NCBI RefSeq assembly: GCF_002994745.2
Contig: NC_037093.1
Location: 46,294,384-46,358,383 of the forward strand
Source: Rosa chinensis
Lineage: Eukaryota > Streptophyta > Magnoliopsida > Rosales > Rosaceae
Reading direction: 5' to 3'
Length of the DNA stretch: 64,000 nt
This document shows positions 1 through 12,312 of the stretch, one piece after another (positions within the stretch are counted from its first letter, which is position 1; the number at the start of each line of letters is the position of its first letter). A model generated the notes under the pieces. It saw only the letters and a program-made list of their open reading frames with translations, ran no database searches and was not told where the DNA came from. Position numbers and translations under genes: made by a program.

Positions 1-849
1 ATTTAGACCAAAAAGAAAACCCTTCAAGAGCTTTTAATCACCTGTTTTCTTATTTTCCTGTTCTCCTATGGAATAAAACTACCAGCAGATCAATTCTAAA
101 GCAAGAGATATGGTATAGCCTAGTTGGATTTGTTGACTCATTCCAAGAGAAACTAAATGTCTTTTCCTAGAATATCAATTCTTGATCAAAATTCAAAACC
201 CAGTACTGGAACTAAGCAATTAGCACCATTTTGATACATAACCAATAAGCATAAGCATATTAAAATTGAACCTTGATTCCATGAAGAGGAGCAGAAGGCC
301 AGTTGAATCTTAAACAAAACTCAATAAAATAAAAAACCCCTCACCTGGTTGATCTAGCACGATTATCTTCAAAACCCAAGCACGATTGGTTTAGTTGTAG
401 CAGCTCACCTACCCAAACACAATTATCCTGAAACCAAAGATAAACCAAACTGTTAAAAATTGGAGTCAGAAGCAGATGAAGTCAAGAAATAGGGTCTAGG
501 GTCTTCGGTGAAAAGCAGAAAGAACTAACTTTGTGCTCGGATGATGAGGTGAAAATCCCCTTTCCTGACTATCAGCAATTTCTCTCTCTCTCTCTCTCTG
601 TACAAAGCAAAAAACACACACCCGATCTCTCTATCTCTCTATGGATCGTTCCTCTCTATCTGTAGATGTAGGTCAGTAGAAGTCTGGAAGTCATGGAACT
701 TCTGGAAGGGGGGAGACGCGATATAACCAGGTCAGTGGCAGAGCTGCAAAAAAATTTGAAGCGAGGGCAAAAGCGTCACTCCATTTGGAGCCATTTTACT
801 GTTAAATGAACAGGAGAGATGAACACCAACTCTCCTTTAGTATATAGTA
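1..849 (-). mobile_element. Helitron-like element, 5' portion only
   Basis: The right edge carries, read on the minus strand, the start TACTATATACTAAAGGAG. This matches the 5' ends of the elements ending at 9314 and 12542 (TACTATATATTAAAGGAG). The rest of the element lies outside the window. The interior is non-coding as far as I can see and holds a short CT microsatellite near 582-600. Assignment rests on this one end and its place in the array, so it is tentative. Confidence 0.4.
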
Positions 850-1108
850 AATAATACTAGGAAAATAACCCGCGCAACGCTGCAAAGCAAAACATTGTAT
901 TTCTCCTTCATTTAAAAAAAAAATTGAATTTAACGATCGTTTTAATAAACTGAGGCGAAATTGTTGATGAGTTGATTGACATTGTAAGACGATAATTGAT
1001 TGAAATACACGGGATCTTATCAACAAACAGGGAATGCAAAAATAACTATTATGTAAAGCAACCACGACAGCTTTAAAAGCTTATAAGCCGAAAATGCTAT
1101 ATCCCTAT

Positions 1109-2168
1109 TAGGCTTGGCAACGTGCGGGTTCTTAACGGGTTTCGCGGGCTAAACCCGGCGAGTTTGCGGGTTATCCGTTGGAACCCGTTAAAACTAGTCA
1201 AGACCCGTAAACCTTTTTCTTTTTTTCTTTTTTTCTTTTTTTACTTTTTATCAAAATAACTAAAACCAATTAAGACTTATGTATATAACCCCGCATTTGC
1301 CATTTTCTCTATATGAGCTTTTTTGGTTTTCTATTTTGAAATTTTTTATTTTCTATCTTTTTAGATTTTTTTTCCTTTCCTTTTTTTACAAAAAATAATT
1401 CACAAATCACAAGTATACGACGATCCAACGGTCGGATCCTCACGGATCGCCCTTAGGTTCATCCTCTCAAAATTATACGATGATCCAACGGTCGGATCCT
1501 CACGGATCGCCCTTAGGTTCATCCTCTCAAAATTATACGATGATCCAACGGTCAGATCCTCACGAATCACCCTTAGGTTCATCCTCTCAAAATTATACGA
1601 AGATCCAACAGTTGGATCATCCCGGATCGCCCTTAGAATCATCCTTACAAAATTATATGACGATCCAACGATCGGATGCTCATGGATCGCATTTTGAATC
1701 ATCTTTTCACCATTATACGAAGATCCAATGGTCGGATCCTCACGGATCGCCCTTAGGATCATCCTCTCAAAATTATGTGAAGATCCAACGGTTGGATCGT
1801 CCCCAGATTGCATTTAGAATCATCCTCACAAAATTATACGACGATCCAACGGTCGAATCCTCACGGATCTCATTTTGAATAGTCTTTTCACAATTATACG
1901 AAGATCCAACTGTCGGATCCTCATGGGAAATAAGAAAAATTATAAAAATCCCCTGGTTGAAAATAAAAATAAAAATGGGGAACCAGTATGGGTAATGGGA
2001 AATGGGTTTTTGGGAAGGGTTTTGAGTTAACGGGTTCCAACGGATTTAGCCCGCAAAGCCCGTTAATTTGCGTGCGGGTTTTTTTTTAGCCCTGATTAAT
2101 AAACAGGCGGGTTTGTGCAGGTTTTTAGCGTGCGGGTTTGCGGGTTACGGGTTTAAACGTCAAGCCTA
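1109..2168. mobile_element. hAT-type non-autonomous transposon
   Basis: The ends are TAGGCTTGGC and its near-complement GTCAAGCCTA, continuing into imperfect inverted GCGGGTT-rich sequence. An exact 8-bp direct repeat, ATCCCTAT, flanks it at 1101-1108 and 2169-2176. The related Helitron copy near 6450-6475 has the uninterrupted site, which confirms an insertion. An 8-bp target duplication with TAGG-type ends is characteristic of hAT elements. It has no transposase and is filled by a minisatellite. Confidence 0.87.
1415..1930. repeat. 60-bp tandem repeat inside the hAT element
   Basis: The word GATCCAAC or a close variant recurs at 1422, 1482, 1542, 1602, 1662, 1722, 1782, 1843 and 1903. That gives nine units with a period of 60 (one of 61). 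Because 60 is a multiple of three, open frames run through on both strands (1480-1878 plus, 1400-1813 minus). These are artefacts of the repeat and not genes. Confidence 0.95.
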
Positions 2169-4661
2169 ATCCCTATGATCATGGTACTATTACAGAGGTG
2201 CAACCTTGTCCTGCAAAAGCAACCTATTCAATTAAATACCAACCTGCCAATATAGATTCAACTTGTGCAACACATGAAACTACATCAAAGTTTTCGTATG
2301 TAGGAAACTAAATTTACAATCAGTAAAGTGCATCGTTGATAAGATTTTATATGAAGCAATTTTAACCCATAAAAAAGGGCTACAATTTATCATCAGCAAC
2401 TCTCCTCAGTTCCACACTAAACAAACAAAAAGCAGTAAATTAAACACTGTAAAATTCCAAAATTGCTCAGTTTTCTATTGCTGTTCAGGTTTCCAAAAAA
2501 AAATTGACGAAAATAGGAGGGAGCCTTCCAAAGTGGTTTTGAGAGCACCACTTTATTTAGAAAGAGGATAACATTACCATGCGTCTTTTTACATATGCTC
2601 AAGCTGTAATCAGTCTTTAACCAATAGTTGATGAGCAAGACTCTTACTCATGCTCCAGGGTTGTTTCTGGGTTTTTCAACGCGCTACAGCCATGGAAACT
2701 TGTCTTCTTTAGGATCTCGATGACATCAAAATTCCTTCTTAGCTCATCACCCTCCGATCCTTCTCCCTACAAAAACAGTCCAGCTAATTTCCACTGCCAA
2801 TACGAAATGATACAGTGCTGATTTCTTGACTACAAAAACAGTCTGGCTAATTTCCACTGCTGATACAAAATGATAGAATGCACAGTTCTTCAATAAGATC
2901 GAAAACACTACATTCACTAAACACATAAAAGAATCAAATTTTGATGATCTAATCAACAACCTTGCCCTCAAGCAAAAACACTACATCTACTCAACATACT
3001 CAGAGGAGCTTCAGCCACATCATTTTATACGTGATAAGAAGAACAAAAAGTTGCTGCTCATACTTTGTGACTCATAAATAATAGCAGTCTCAACACACTA
3101 ATGTATATAAAACAAAATACAATAATGTGGCACAGCTCACAGAATTACTTCCATGTTCAGTGTAAAAATTATAAGCAGATATGTCATGTTGTAGTATTCA
3201 TACCATGAGTAAATGTGGGTAGCAACAATTACCCAGATTTAATCGATTCCCAAAAGCCAGCCTTGAGTGGATATGTCTTATGAATTCTGCTTCCTGTGAA
3301 CAAAAATAAGAAAAAGCTTAAAACTTTTCCATTGTAGCTCACAGAAAAGGGTAATGACTAAACTCTTAACACTTATTAAACTGCAAAAATGGGCTAGTAT
3401 GCATACCTTTAATATGGCTGTGGCTTAATTTCCAAGGAACAATAACTTATTTGATACTTGACGACCCAAATAAAATGAAGCAATAGGAAACCTGCCACAA
3501 ATATAAAACGAAAAGGGCATCACTTTCTTGAACCGATAAACACACATTCTACTTCACCATCATTATCAAGTAATTGCACCTTATGGTTGGAAAAGTGCCT
3601 ACAGATATTTCCATAAAATTCCTAATTGTACTTACAGAACACATTAAACACAGAACAGAAAGCATATATCTACACTTTACATACCCACAACTTTGAGTTG
3701 AACAAAACTAAGAATCAATGTCCAAAAGTCTCAGCAAGTTAAAAGTGCATTTAGCTCTAAATTTTACCATTCTGACTAAACAGAGACCAAGAGTTGACAT
3801 TTTTCTCCTTGAATGCATTCACCCAGTTCAAATAAACATAAGATACAATGATAGAATGATAGAAATTAGCAAATTGACCATACCCAAACACTAAAATTCA
3901 CGGACCAGTAAAAAGATTGAAGCTTTAATCATAGCAACTGATATATACCTTGATTTCTCGGAGTTTGATTTGAAAGGTGGAAGCTTCCTCTCTCTATGGG
4001 GAGGCTAAGTTGGACATATTGGACATATTGAGGAACAAAATCCTAGCTTTTCTTTCGAGACTTCAGTCAGGAGAAAATGATATTTCCATTCCAGCTAGAA
4101 TAAGATGCCATAAGAGTTGAAGCTCCTTGAAAAATACAGTCCACATAAGGTGTCATATCTAGCTCAGCCAGGTGCTTTGCTGGTGGGTTTTCATCCTTTG
4201 CTTTCTCAACAATTTTCTTTTTCTCATTGCCTCTCACATCAGTTTCTTTTTGTCACAAATCTGATTCACAGTTTCTATACAAAAAGTTTTTCTCATTGCC
4301 TCTCACATCGGTTTCTTTTTGTCACAAATCTTATTCACAGTTTCTATACAAAAAGTTAAAAAACAAAAACAAAAAACAAACAAACAAAAAAATACCAAGA
4401 AGACACATCAGCTATCAAAGAAAAAGAAAACTTAACCAAATGTATATTCAGCTATCAAAGAAGATGCATCAGTGTTTGCTGAAATAGTCTATGAGATGCT
4501 CCAGCATCGAATGGGATGTCGTCTTCTAAGATTGCACAGAACAATCAGCTCCATTTTTCTTCAATCAAAAAAGTAGGCAAAAAGAAAATTTTATGCTGCT
4601 CACTCTCATTCTCTCAATAGCTCTTACACAACCACCTAGAAGCAAACCAAGGAAAACTCAC

Positions 4662-5378
4662 CTGACAAAAATTCTCTGATTGATCTCCTTAAGTATTTAT
4701 AATCCTCTTCAAGGCCAAAACTGGAAGCCACAGGGACAATAACATTGTCAATCATCATTTCCCAGTGATGGAAGAAACATTCAGTACGTCTAAATTGTCA
4801 ATACTATGTATATGATAAAACTTTTCATGAGTATTAAAACGCAAAGGATTAATTTATCAAGTTAAAAGTACCTGAAATGAGGCAGTTACTGGGTTGGTAC
4901 TCTTATTAAGATCAAAGGATAGACACTGTTGAGCCTATAAAGTCAGAGACGAATTAGATATCGTAAACAACCTAGAACTTCAATGCCATTGGAGTGAGAA
5001 AGGGCGAGAATAAAACCTGCATTCAAAATCCTGAATTAGGTTCCAAACTATAGTAGTTGATCCCCCATTAAATTTACAGTGCTCACTCAATGTTCATGTA
5101 GCAGGCTTTGGACTTCAACTTCTGCCGGGAAGAAGCAACCGACAACTGCTCGATCAAAAATAGCTTCAGATGGAGACTTTCAGACACAGAATTGTGAGGA
5201 CAAAAATCAATACCTCAGTAAAAGTATCATTGGGAATATCTTGAGTGGCATCAATGTCAGGAATGTCTTGAGTAACTCCAGTTTCAAGTTCTTCATCTTG
5301 TTCCAAATCTTCTTCACGCATGAGTTGCCTGCACCACTCACTCATCTCTTTCAGGCGACCCTTCATCCTTTTCAGCCT
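4662..5378 (-). pseudogene. Captured exons of an unrecognised gene
   Basis: Three segments on the minus strand look like real exons bounded by AG and GT. 5214-5378 encodes a charged, helix-like peptide beginning RLKRMKGRLKEMSEWCRQL. 4872-4934 encodes AQQCLSFDLNKSTNPVTASF plus Q. 4662-4789 encodes a stretch containing IVPVASSFGLEEDYKYLRR. A further piece near 5715-5765 contains DPKDIYQAAKSIL. Splice phases do not all join, so the copy is probably decayed. I do not recognise the family. All of it lies in the part of the element absent from its sister at 6160-9314, which fits recent capture of a host gene. Confidence 0.5.
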
Positions 5379-5859
5379 CTGCAGATTCCCATTTCAACAA
5401 CCCAGAAAGATAAAGAAAGAAGCTTTAATTTCATAAACCCAAGAATGTTAAGAAAGGTCTTAGAAAACTGAGAGAGGCATTGTGACAAACACATGGGGTG
5501 CATAAAAATCAAGCCTTGGAAATGGGAGTGTCGGTGCCTTTCTTTTTTTGTACTCGCTCTCCCTAAACCATGCACGCTCCCCTCTCTTTCGGTCTCCAGC
5601 GATTACACACCAAAACTGAGAGACTAATTGAGAAGCAAACTCTAAACACGAATACTCAGACGTAAGGAGTCAAATTTAAACTAAGCTAAAGCTGGGAATC
5701 CAGATGAAAAATTTAGTTACTTGCAATTGGAAAACTGACCTGACCTGATAAAGAATACTCTTCGCCGCTTGATAAATATCCTTTGGATCCAATGAGAAGA
5801 AAGAAAACTCAGATTTCGCTCTCTCACTCTCTCTCTCTCTCCGGTGATCAAAATTAAAC

Positions 5860-5894
<35 letters not shown>

Positions 5895-6159
5895 GGCAAA
5901 GCAAAGAAACACACTTGGACTCTCTTCATTTCTCTCTGCATTGTTCTCTCTCTTCGTGGAGCAAGGAAACAGAGCCACGCGGAAATCATCGGGACGCCAA
6001 TGAAGACGTGCACCTATCCGGGCAAAATCAGGTAAAAAACCAAAGAGAATGCAGGGGTAATTCAGCAAAGTAGCAAGCGACAATCCCTGATGAACAGTAC
6101 AACAGTGGATCTATCCATCCAGGATGAACAGTGAAACAGTGGATCTGTCTTTAATTAGA

Positions 6160-9100
6160 CTAGGAAAATAACCTGCGCAATGCCGCGGGGCAAAAAGTTG
6201 TATTTCTTGTTCATTTTTTAAAAACATTGTAGTTGAATATAATTTGGTTAACAAAAATAAGTAATCGGTGTTGAAATGAATTGAAGAATAGTTTTAATAA
6301 ATTGAGGTGACATTGTTGATGAGTTGATTGACATTGTAAGACGCTAATTGATTGATATACACAGGCATGTTATCAACAGGTGGGAAATGGAAAAATAACT
6401 ATTATGCAAAGCAACCGCGACAGCCTGAAAAGCTTTATAAGCCGGAAATGCTATATTCCTGTGATCATGGGTACCATTACATCGGTGCAACCTTGTCCTG
6501 CAAAGGCAAGCTATTCAATTAATACCAACGTGCCAATATAGATTCAACTTGTGCAACACAGTGCAATGAAACTACATCAAAGTTTTTTTTATAAAGGTGC
6601 ATCATTACTAAGATTTCATATGAAGGAATTTTAAACCATAAAAAAGGGCTACAATTTGTCATCAGCAACTGTCCTCAGGTCCACACTAAACAGACCAACA
6701 GCAGTAAATTAAACACTATAAAATTCCAAAATTCTCAGTTTTCAATTGGCTATTCAGGTTTCCAAAAAAAATAAAATAATAGTTGACGAAAATAGAAAGG
6801 ATCTGACCTTGCATCGTTCGTCTCTGGTTCACTCTCCTATCGAGTACGGATCAGTTAAGAGATCAAATTTAGACCATACTATTTAAACCAGTTTATTTAG
6901 AAAGAGGACAACATTACCATGCGTTCATATGCTTAAGTTGTAATCAGTCTTTAATCAATAGTTCATGCTCCAGGGTTGTTTCTGGGTTTTTCAACGCGCT
7001 AGAGCCAATAACCTTTGGAAACTTGTCTTCTTTAGGATCTCCATGACATCAGAATTCCTTCTTAGCTCATCACCCTCCAATCCTTCTCTCCTGAGGTTAA
7101 ATGAGTGCAAATAAAGCAAAAGCTTGTATCATGCAAAGACATGCTGACTGAAAACTGCACTGAAGATATACAGTAATTACTTGGAATCCAACATTGCTAG
7201 ATGACATGCAAGTCATTGCATTATCCTTACAAACAGAACTCTTCTGAAGTATACAATAAAACATTATAACTACAAAAATAGTTTGGCTAATTTCCATTGC
7301 TGATACAAAATGATACAATGCACATTTCTTAACGACAAAAACAGTCCGGCTAATTTCCACTGCTGATACGAAATGATAGAATGCACAGTTCTTCAATAAG
7401 AATGAAAACTATCTCCTACTGCCCTCAAGCAAAAAATACTACATTCACTAAACACATAAAAGAATCAAACTTTGATGATCTAATCAAAAACCGAACTTGC
7501 CCTCAAGCAAAAACACTACGTTTACTCAACATACTCAGAGGAGCTTCAGCCACATCATTTTAAATAATAGCAGTTTCAACACACTAATGTATATAAAACA
7601 AAATACAATAATGTGGCACAGCTCACAGAATTAAAATACTTCCACATTCAGTGTGAAAATTATAAGCAGATATGTCATGTTGTAGTATTCATATCATGAG
7701 TAAAAGTGGATATCAACAATTACCCAGATTTAATCGATTCCCAAAAGCCAGCTTTATATGTCTTATGAATTCTGCTTCCTGCAAACAAAAATAAGAAAAA
7801 ACTTAAAACTTTTCCATTGTAGCTCACAGAAAAGGGTAATGACTAAACTCTAACACTCATTAAACTGCAAAAATGGGCAAGTATGCATACCTTTAATAAG
7901 GCTGTGGCTTAAATTCCAAGGAAACAATAACTTATTCGATACTTGACGATCCAAATCAAATGAAGCAATAGGGCAGCTGCCACAAATATAAAATGAAAAG
8001 GGCATCACTTCCTTGAACCCATAGACACACATTTTACCTCACCATCATTATCAAGTAATTGCACCCAATGGTTCGAAAAGTGCCTACAAATACTTCCATA
8101 TAATTCCTAATTGTACTTACAGAACACATTAAACACAGAGCAAAAAGCATATATCTTCACTTTACATACCCACAACTTTGAGTTCAACAAAACTAAGAAT
8201 CAATGTCCGAAAGTCTCAGCAAGTAAAACTGCATTTAGCTCTAAATTTTACCATTGTGACTAAACAGAGACAAAGAGTTGACATTTTTCTCCTTGAATGC
8301 ATTCACCCAGTTCAAATAAACATAAGGTACAGTGATAGAGTGATAGAAATTAGCAAACTGACCACACCCAAACACCAAAATTCAGTAAAAAGATTGAAGC
8401 TTTAATCATAGCAACTGATATGTACCTTGATTTCTCCAAGTTTGATTTGAAAGGTGGAAGCCTCCTCTCTCTAGGCGGAGGCTAAGTTGGACATATTGGA
8501 CATATTGAGGAACAAAATCCTAGCTTTTCTTTCGAGATTTTAATTAGGAGAAAATGATATTTCCATTCTAGCTAGAATAAGATGCCATAATAGTTGAGCC
8601 AAAGCAAAAACAACAGAATCTGGCACTGCATTTATCTTGACTTGAATCACAATTCACAACGAAAGGAAAATTAAAAGGTTAAAGTTTTAATGAAAGAGGC
8701 TGCTAGAGATGGATGAAGTTGTGAGGCTGTGAGCTAAAGCCACTAAGTCCATACAATAACAAAAAATGAAATCACAGAAGCATTCTATCAACTTCCACCA
8801 ATTCCATAGATCAAACTTTGACACCAAACTTCTTTTCATCCAAGCTAATGAAATGAATCTGAAAATTTAGTTACCAAAGAGAAGAAAAGACTCAAGGATT
8901 GATTATCGCCCATTCAAATACACAAACTATACAGTAACATTTAGCTAGAGCTAAATCCACTATTTCATAGTATAATGTTGGAATTTTCAGAATTTTTTAA
9001 TTTGTTCTGCAAAGTCTGGTGTGGCATTTGCCTTGAATCGAATCGCAACAAAAGGAAAATTAATAGCTTATAGTTTCACATATATCCACTTAGGTCTAAA

Positions 9101-9314
9101 AGAGGCTGCTGGAGATGAATCAAGTTGTGAGCTAAAGCCAGCAAGTCCTTAGATGGCCACAAAGGGAATCAAGACCAGGCAAAGTACCTTTTCCCTTCTT
9201 CATTAGATAGAAATTCAAACCAAAAACAAAGCACTAAAAGCTGGAAAGTTAATTATAAGATTAACTAAGCCGATGATGAACAGTGAATCCCGCACCCTCC
9301 TTTAATATATAGTA
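6160..9314 (-). mobile_element. Non-autonomous Helitron-like element
   Basis: Read on the minus strand it starts TACTATATATTAAAGGAGGG at about 9314 and ends at 6160 with GCGGCATTGCGCAGGTTATT, then TTCCTAG. The CTAG is followed directly by the TC start of the neighbouring element. About 2.4 kb (6163-8590) is homologous to 857-4110 without the hAT insertion. The 5' part (8590-9314) is unrelated to its sister. No coding sequence was recognised. Confidence 0.62.
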
Positions 9315-9834
9315 CTAGTTGTTACACCCGCGCATTGCTGCGGGGTTGTTTTTTTTCCTTGTCTCTTCCACTGCTTTTGCTTACAACATTATTTACCCTA
9401 AGTTTCAAAAAAAAAAAAAAAAAAGGTAAGAAAAGTGAGTACTCCATTTTTTTGTTTATAAAAGAAACAAACTGCAGTTGAAGAGAGGGACACCCGCCTT
9501 ACTTCTTATGAAAGAAAAATTATAATTAACATGAAACTGAAAATGAAAGAGCACAAAACAAAGTCCAAATACAACTTAGAAAAATGCTCTGGACACCCAA
9601 GTAAAAATCCAAAATGGACAAATGAAACTGGTAAAAATAAGTAACAACCATAAGCACCTTAAATAATTAAACCAACAGAGAACAAATATATACATAGACA
9701 ATTAAGAGAAACTACACAAAGTCTTTACATTAGTGAGAGAACTAAGAGATCCGGCTAGAGCGCGTGTGCAGTACTTGCTCTGTGTATAGAAAGTTAATGT
9801 CAATCTTTTGTTTATAAAGAAAATTAAAAATAAA

Positions 9835-9994
9835 TCTTGGTCTTTGTTTCACAGCGAATATCCAATTGCTGCACTCGTAGAAAGAAATGACCAGCTGCTG
9901 CGCTACCCAAACACCAAGGCAAACAATGATAATCTGGTTTAAGCACATCATCAATAGAATGGTCCTCGTAGAAACAACCAAGGCACTGTCCCAT
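9835..9994 (-). pseudogene. Captured fragment of a hypersensitive-induced reaction (HIR) protein
   Basis: From an ATG at 9994 the minus strand reads [20 protein letters not shown], later [13 protein letters not shown] and [18 protein letters not shown] proteins are plant SPFH/prohibitin-family membrane scaffold proteins. They begin MGQ with a lipidation-type N-terminus and contain the CLPWC and RVQQLDVRCETKTK motifs seen here. A possible splice acceptor lies just upstream near 10004. The fragment runs into a stop after KIYF. About a dozen internal residues expected in the family are missing, so it is a decayed first-exon fragment. Confidence 0.8.
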
Positions 9995-10224
9995 TTTCTA
10001 ATTCTGCCAAAGACAGTAGAATGGATACCGGCAAGCAGACTAAGATTACATCATGGTCTGTCTGCTTGCTAATTGCAGTCTAGAAAAGCCGATGGTTCTT
10101 TCTGGGACTTCTTGTGGAAACATCTGTAAATAGATTAGTAAAAGAATGAGTACTATATCCAGACTGTCGGGCAAAAAAAAAAAAAATTGTAAATAGGATA
10201 TTCGAGTAATTGCAGTTTAGTTCA

Positions 10225-10554
10225 TCACCTGCAGTAGCATATAGTGAGTTGTAATGCACTTCGCTCCAAAAGCTCTGAAAAACAACACAAAAGGGTGGTC
10301 AAGTTTGAAGAAAAAACAAAAGAACCCTCACTGACTTTTATTTGGAAGTTCTACTATAGCAATATAACACAAAGGCTGAACAGAAACTGACATATCTTAT
10401 GCGTTCTGCATTCTCTTTCAAGTTTCAATGCAGCTTGACGTTAAGATGCAGTAAGCAAATGAGATATACCTTGTGTAGGATTCCTGTCTTCAGGAAGGAT
10501 CTCAATGTAGCAAGTATCCCGAAGAGAGGTGATTAAACAAATTTTGGCTCCAAA
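10225..10554 (-). pseudogene. Captured fragment of an OTU-type cysteine protease
   Basis: Two exon-like segments are present. 10470-10554 follows a CTGTAG acceptor and reads FGAKICLITSLRDTCYIEIL then PEDRNPTQ, ending at a GT donor. 10225-10277 reads SFWSEVHYNSLYATAG. These are the C-terminal core motifs of plant OTU deubiquitinases, including the catalytic His region (EVHYNSLY). The catalytic Asp-Gly-Asn-Cys part was not found, and the two pieces do not join cleanly in frame. It is a partial copy carried by the Helitron. Confidence 0.8.
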
Positions 10555-11089
10555 CTACAGATAAAACCATAAGGCGTTAGAAGCCAATCATTCTGGAAAT
10601 ATCATTAGAGCAAGAAATAATGAAACCATTGATGAATAAACAAAAATAATCAACAGATACCAAGACTTTATGTTTTATGAATTTGTACTTCATTCTAATT
10701 AGAACTACAGGTTTACTATTAAATCATGACTATAAACAAATGAAACAAAGATCAACTTGGATCGTGATTTCTGCAGACTGATACTATATTACTCGATGGA
10801 AAGCAGACAACAAAGAAGTGCATTTCAGGCCTGTGTATGAAATCAAAACCTGAAACTAAGTGAGGTTTTGCAGTGCAGACCAAGCATTTATGATCAGTGA
10901 TGCTAATTAATTAATTGTGGTCCACCATTTCCTCACTTCTTATGATTACAATACAATTCACTTCTCATCTTGATGCAAGGGAACAATTACATGGAACATA
11001 AGATCATCCAAATCATGCCTTCACAAATAAATGGTTCAAGTGACGAAGAAAGTAGGCATCTTCACAAAATGACCACAGAACATATAAAA

Positions 11090-11966
11090 AAGGGAAATTG
11101 CTTCTTGATAGTCCCACACAATACAAACCCTTCTGTCCCTTTGAATGGTTTGGAGAACTTGGTCTTGGAATCCCATCTTCTTTCAAAAGATAATCATCTG
11201 CCTAGGAAAAATAAATAAATAAATCAATATGAATTGAGGCCAAAAAACAACTGCACTTTGTTAATTGTAATTGATTAGTATAATCACCTTGAGCCACAAA
11301 CTTGTTGATGTCTTGAATCCGGTGCAGAAAACGATGGACTCAAACTGGTACGACTTCCCCTTTTTGAGTTCCACATCGCTTCCTCTTATGCTGCCTATTT
11401 CTGCGGGTAAAACCTGCATGGATAAAAAAAAAAAAAAAAAAAGCATTGCAAGTTGTAGTTTTAGACTTCTATTTAGTTATCTTGTTAATACAAACTCAAA
11501 ACAAATGACAATAAAACCGAAAAATTGACGTATGAGGCAGAGGATCATGTTTTGTTTACCTGAATCTCGCCGGACTTGATCTTACTACAGGTGCCGACAT
11601 CAATGGTCGGATACTTGCTGTAATTGATCTTCATAAAGAAAGGGCCCTCTTTTGGCCTGGGTATCCCGTACTTGGGTCAGGTCTCCATAAACCAGCTTGC
11701 TAAGCAAAACCATCAAATAATCCACTTTGCTAAATGAAAGATATCTTAACAAAACCAAGGCCAAATAAACCATCCTTCTTGACAAAAAATGAACCTGCAT
11801 ATCACATCATTTCATATAATATTAAGCTAAATCTTATATTTAACCACAAAATATCATACACGTCAGATTTTGACTACCTTACCGGGCTTTGAACAGTGAT
11901 TGAAGTCTTTGCACCATCATTTGCCAGATCCAAAGCAATTTCCATGCCGGAATTCCCAGAGCCAGC
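11090..11966 (-). pseudogene. Captured YUCCA flavin monooxygenase, C-terminal half
   Basis: Four exons with normal AG/GT borders are visible. 11883-11966 carries GSGNSGMEIALDLANDGAKT, the NADPH-binding GxGNSGME motif. 11560-11794 holds MVYLALVLLRYLSFSKVDYL and KLVYGDLT. 11288-11413 contains [20 protein letters not shown], the TGFK motif. About 11090-11201 contains [13 protein letters not shown] and [14 protein letters not shown] enzymes convert indole-3-pyruvate to auxin. A one-base loss soon after YGDLT shifts the frame within the second exon. The N-terminal FAD-binding region is missing. The closest type is probably YUC10/11-like, which is an inference from memory. Confidence 0.88.
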
Positions 11967-12232
11967 CTCGATTTAATGCACCCTCCGATCCTCAGATAGA
12001 TAAACCTAATTCAATCTCACAGATAGGAATCACAGAATGTTCAGTTTACACTGATATTCAATTGCTGAAGTATAGAATCATCTAAACGTTCATAAGGAGT
12101 GTACTGAGTCCTAACATTATCAACACCAATGGCATTCACAAACCAAAATCAAGAACTCAATTATTTCAATACTGAATTAAAATTGAAACTGAAATCTCAA
12201 TCATACTTGATTCTAGAAACTTAAAGTCTTAC

Positions 12233-12312
12233 CGACCGTTCACTGTTGTCGAAGTTGTAGCTTCTAGCTTCTGAGCTTTCTTCAAAAATTGATTGAAATT
12301 GCAAACCTCCAT
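12233..12312 (-). pseudogene. Possible captured first exon, unknown gene
   Basis: The ATG at 12312 opens a short frame, MEVCNFNQFLKKAQKLEATT and then STTVNG. It ends at a good donor (CG then GTAAGACT) at 12232. It is near the 5' end of the Helitron and on the same strand as the other captured fragments. I do not recognise the protein. It could supply the first exon of a chimeric transcript. Confidence 0.35.

Larger units (their letters stand above)
857..6159 (-). mobile_element. Non-autonomous Helitron-like element with captured exons
   Basis: On the minus strand the element starts TCTAATTAAAGAC at 6159 and ends at 857 with GCGTTGCGCGGGTTATTTT followed by CTAG, then a T. That is the Helitron pattern of a 5' TC and a 3' hairpin plus CTRR. 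Its 3' two-thirds is homologous to 6160-8590, with many long near-identical stretches, so both descend from one family. A hAT element (1109-2168) is inserted in it. The 5' part (about 4120-6150) is unique to this copy and holds exon-like fragments. No Rep/helicase was found. Confidence 0.62.

Noticed and set aside
1400..1878. Open frames on both strands of over 130 codons
   Set aside because: They are produced by a 60-bp tandem repeat inside a hAT element and show no protein family.
5820..6035. Ser/Leu- or Arg/Glu-rich frames
   Set aside because: They are translations of CT microsatellites.
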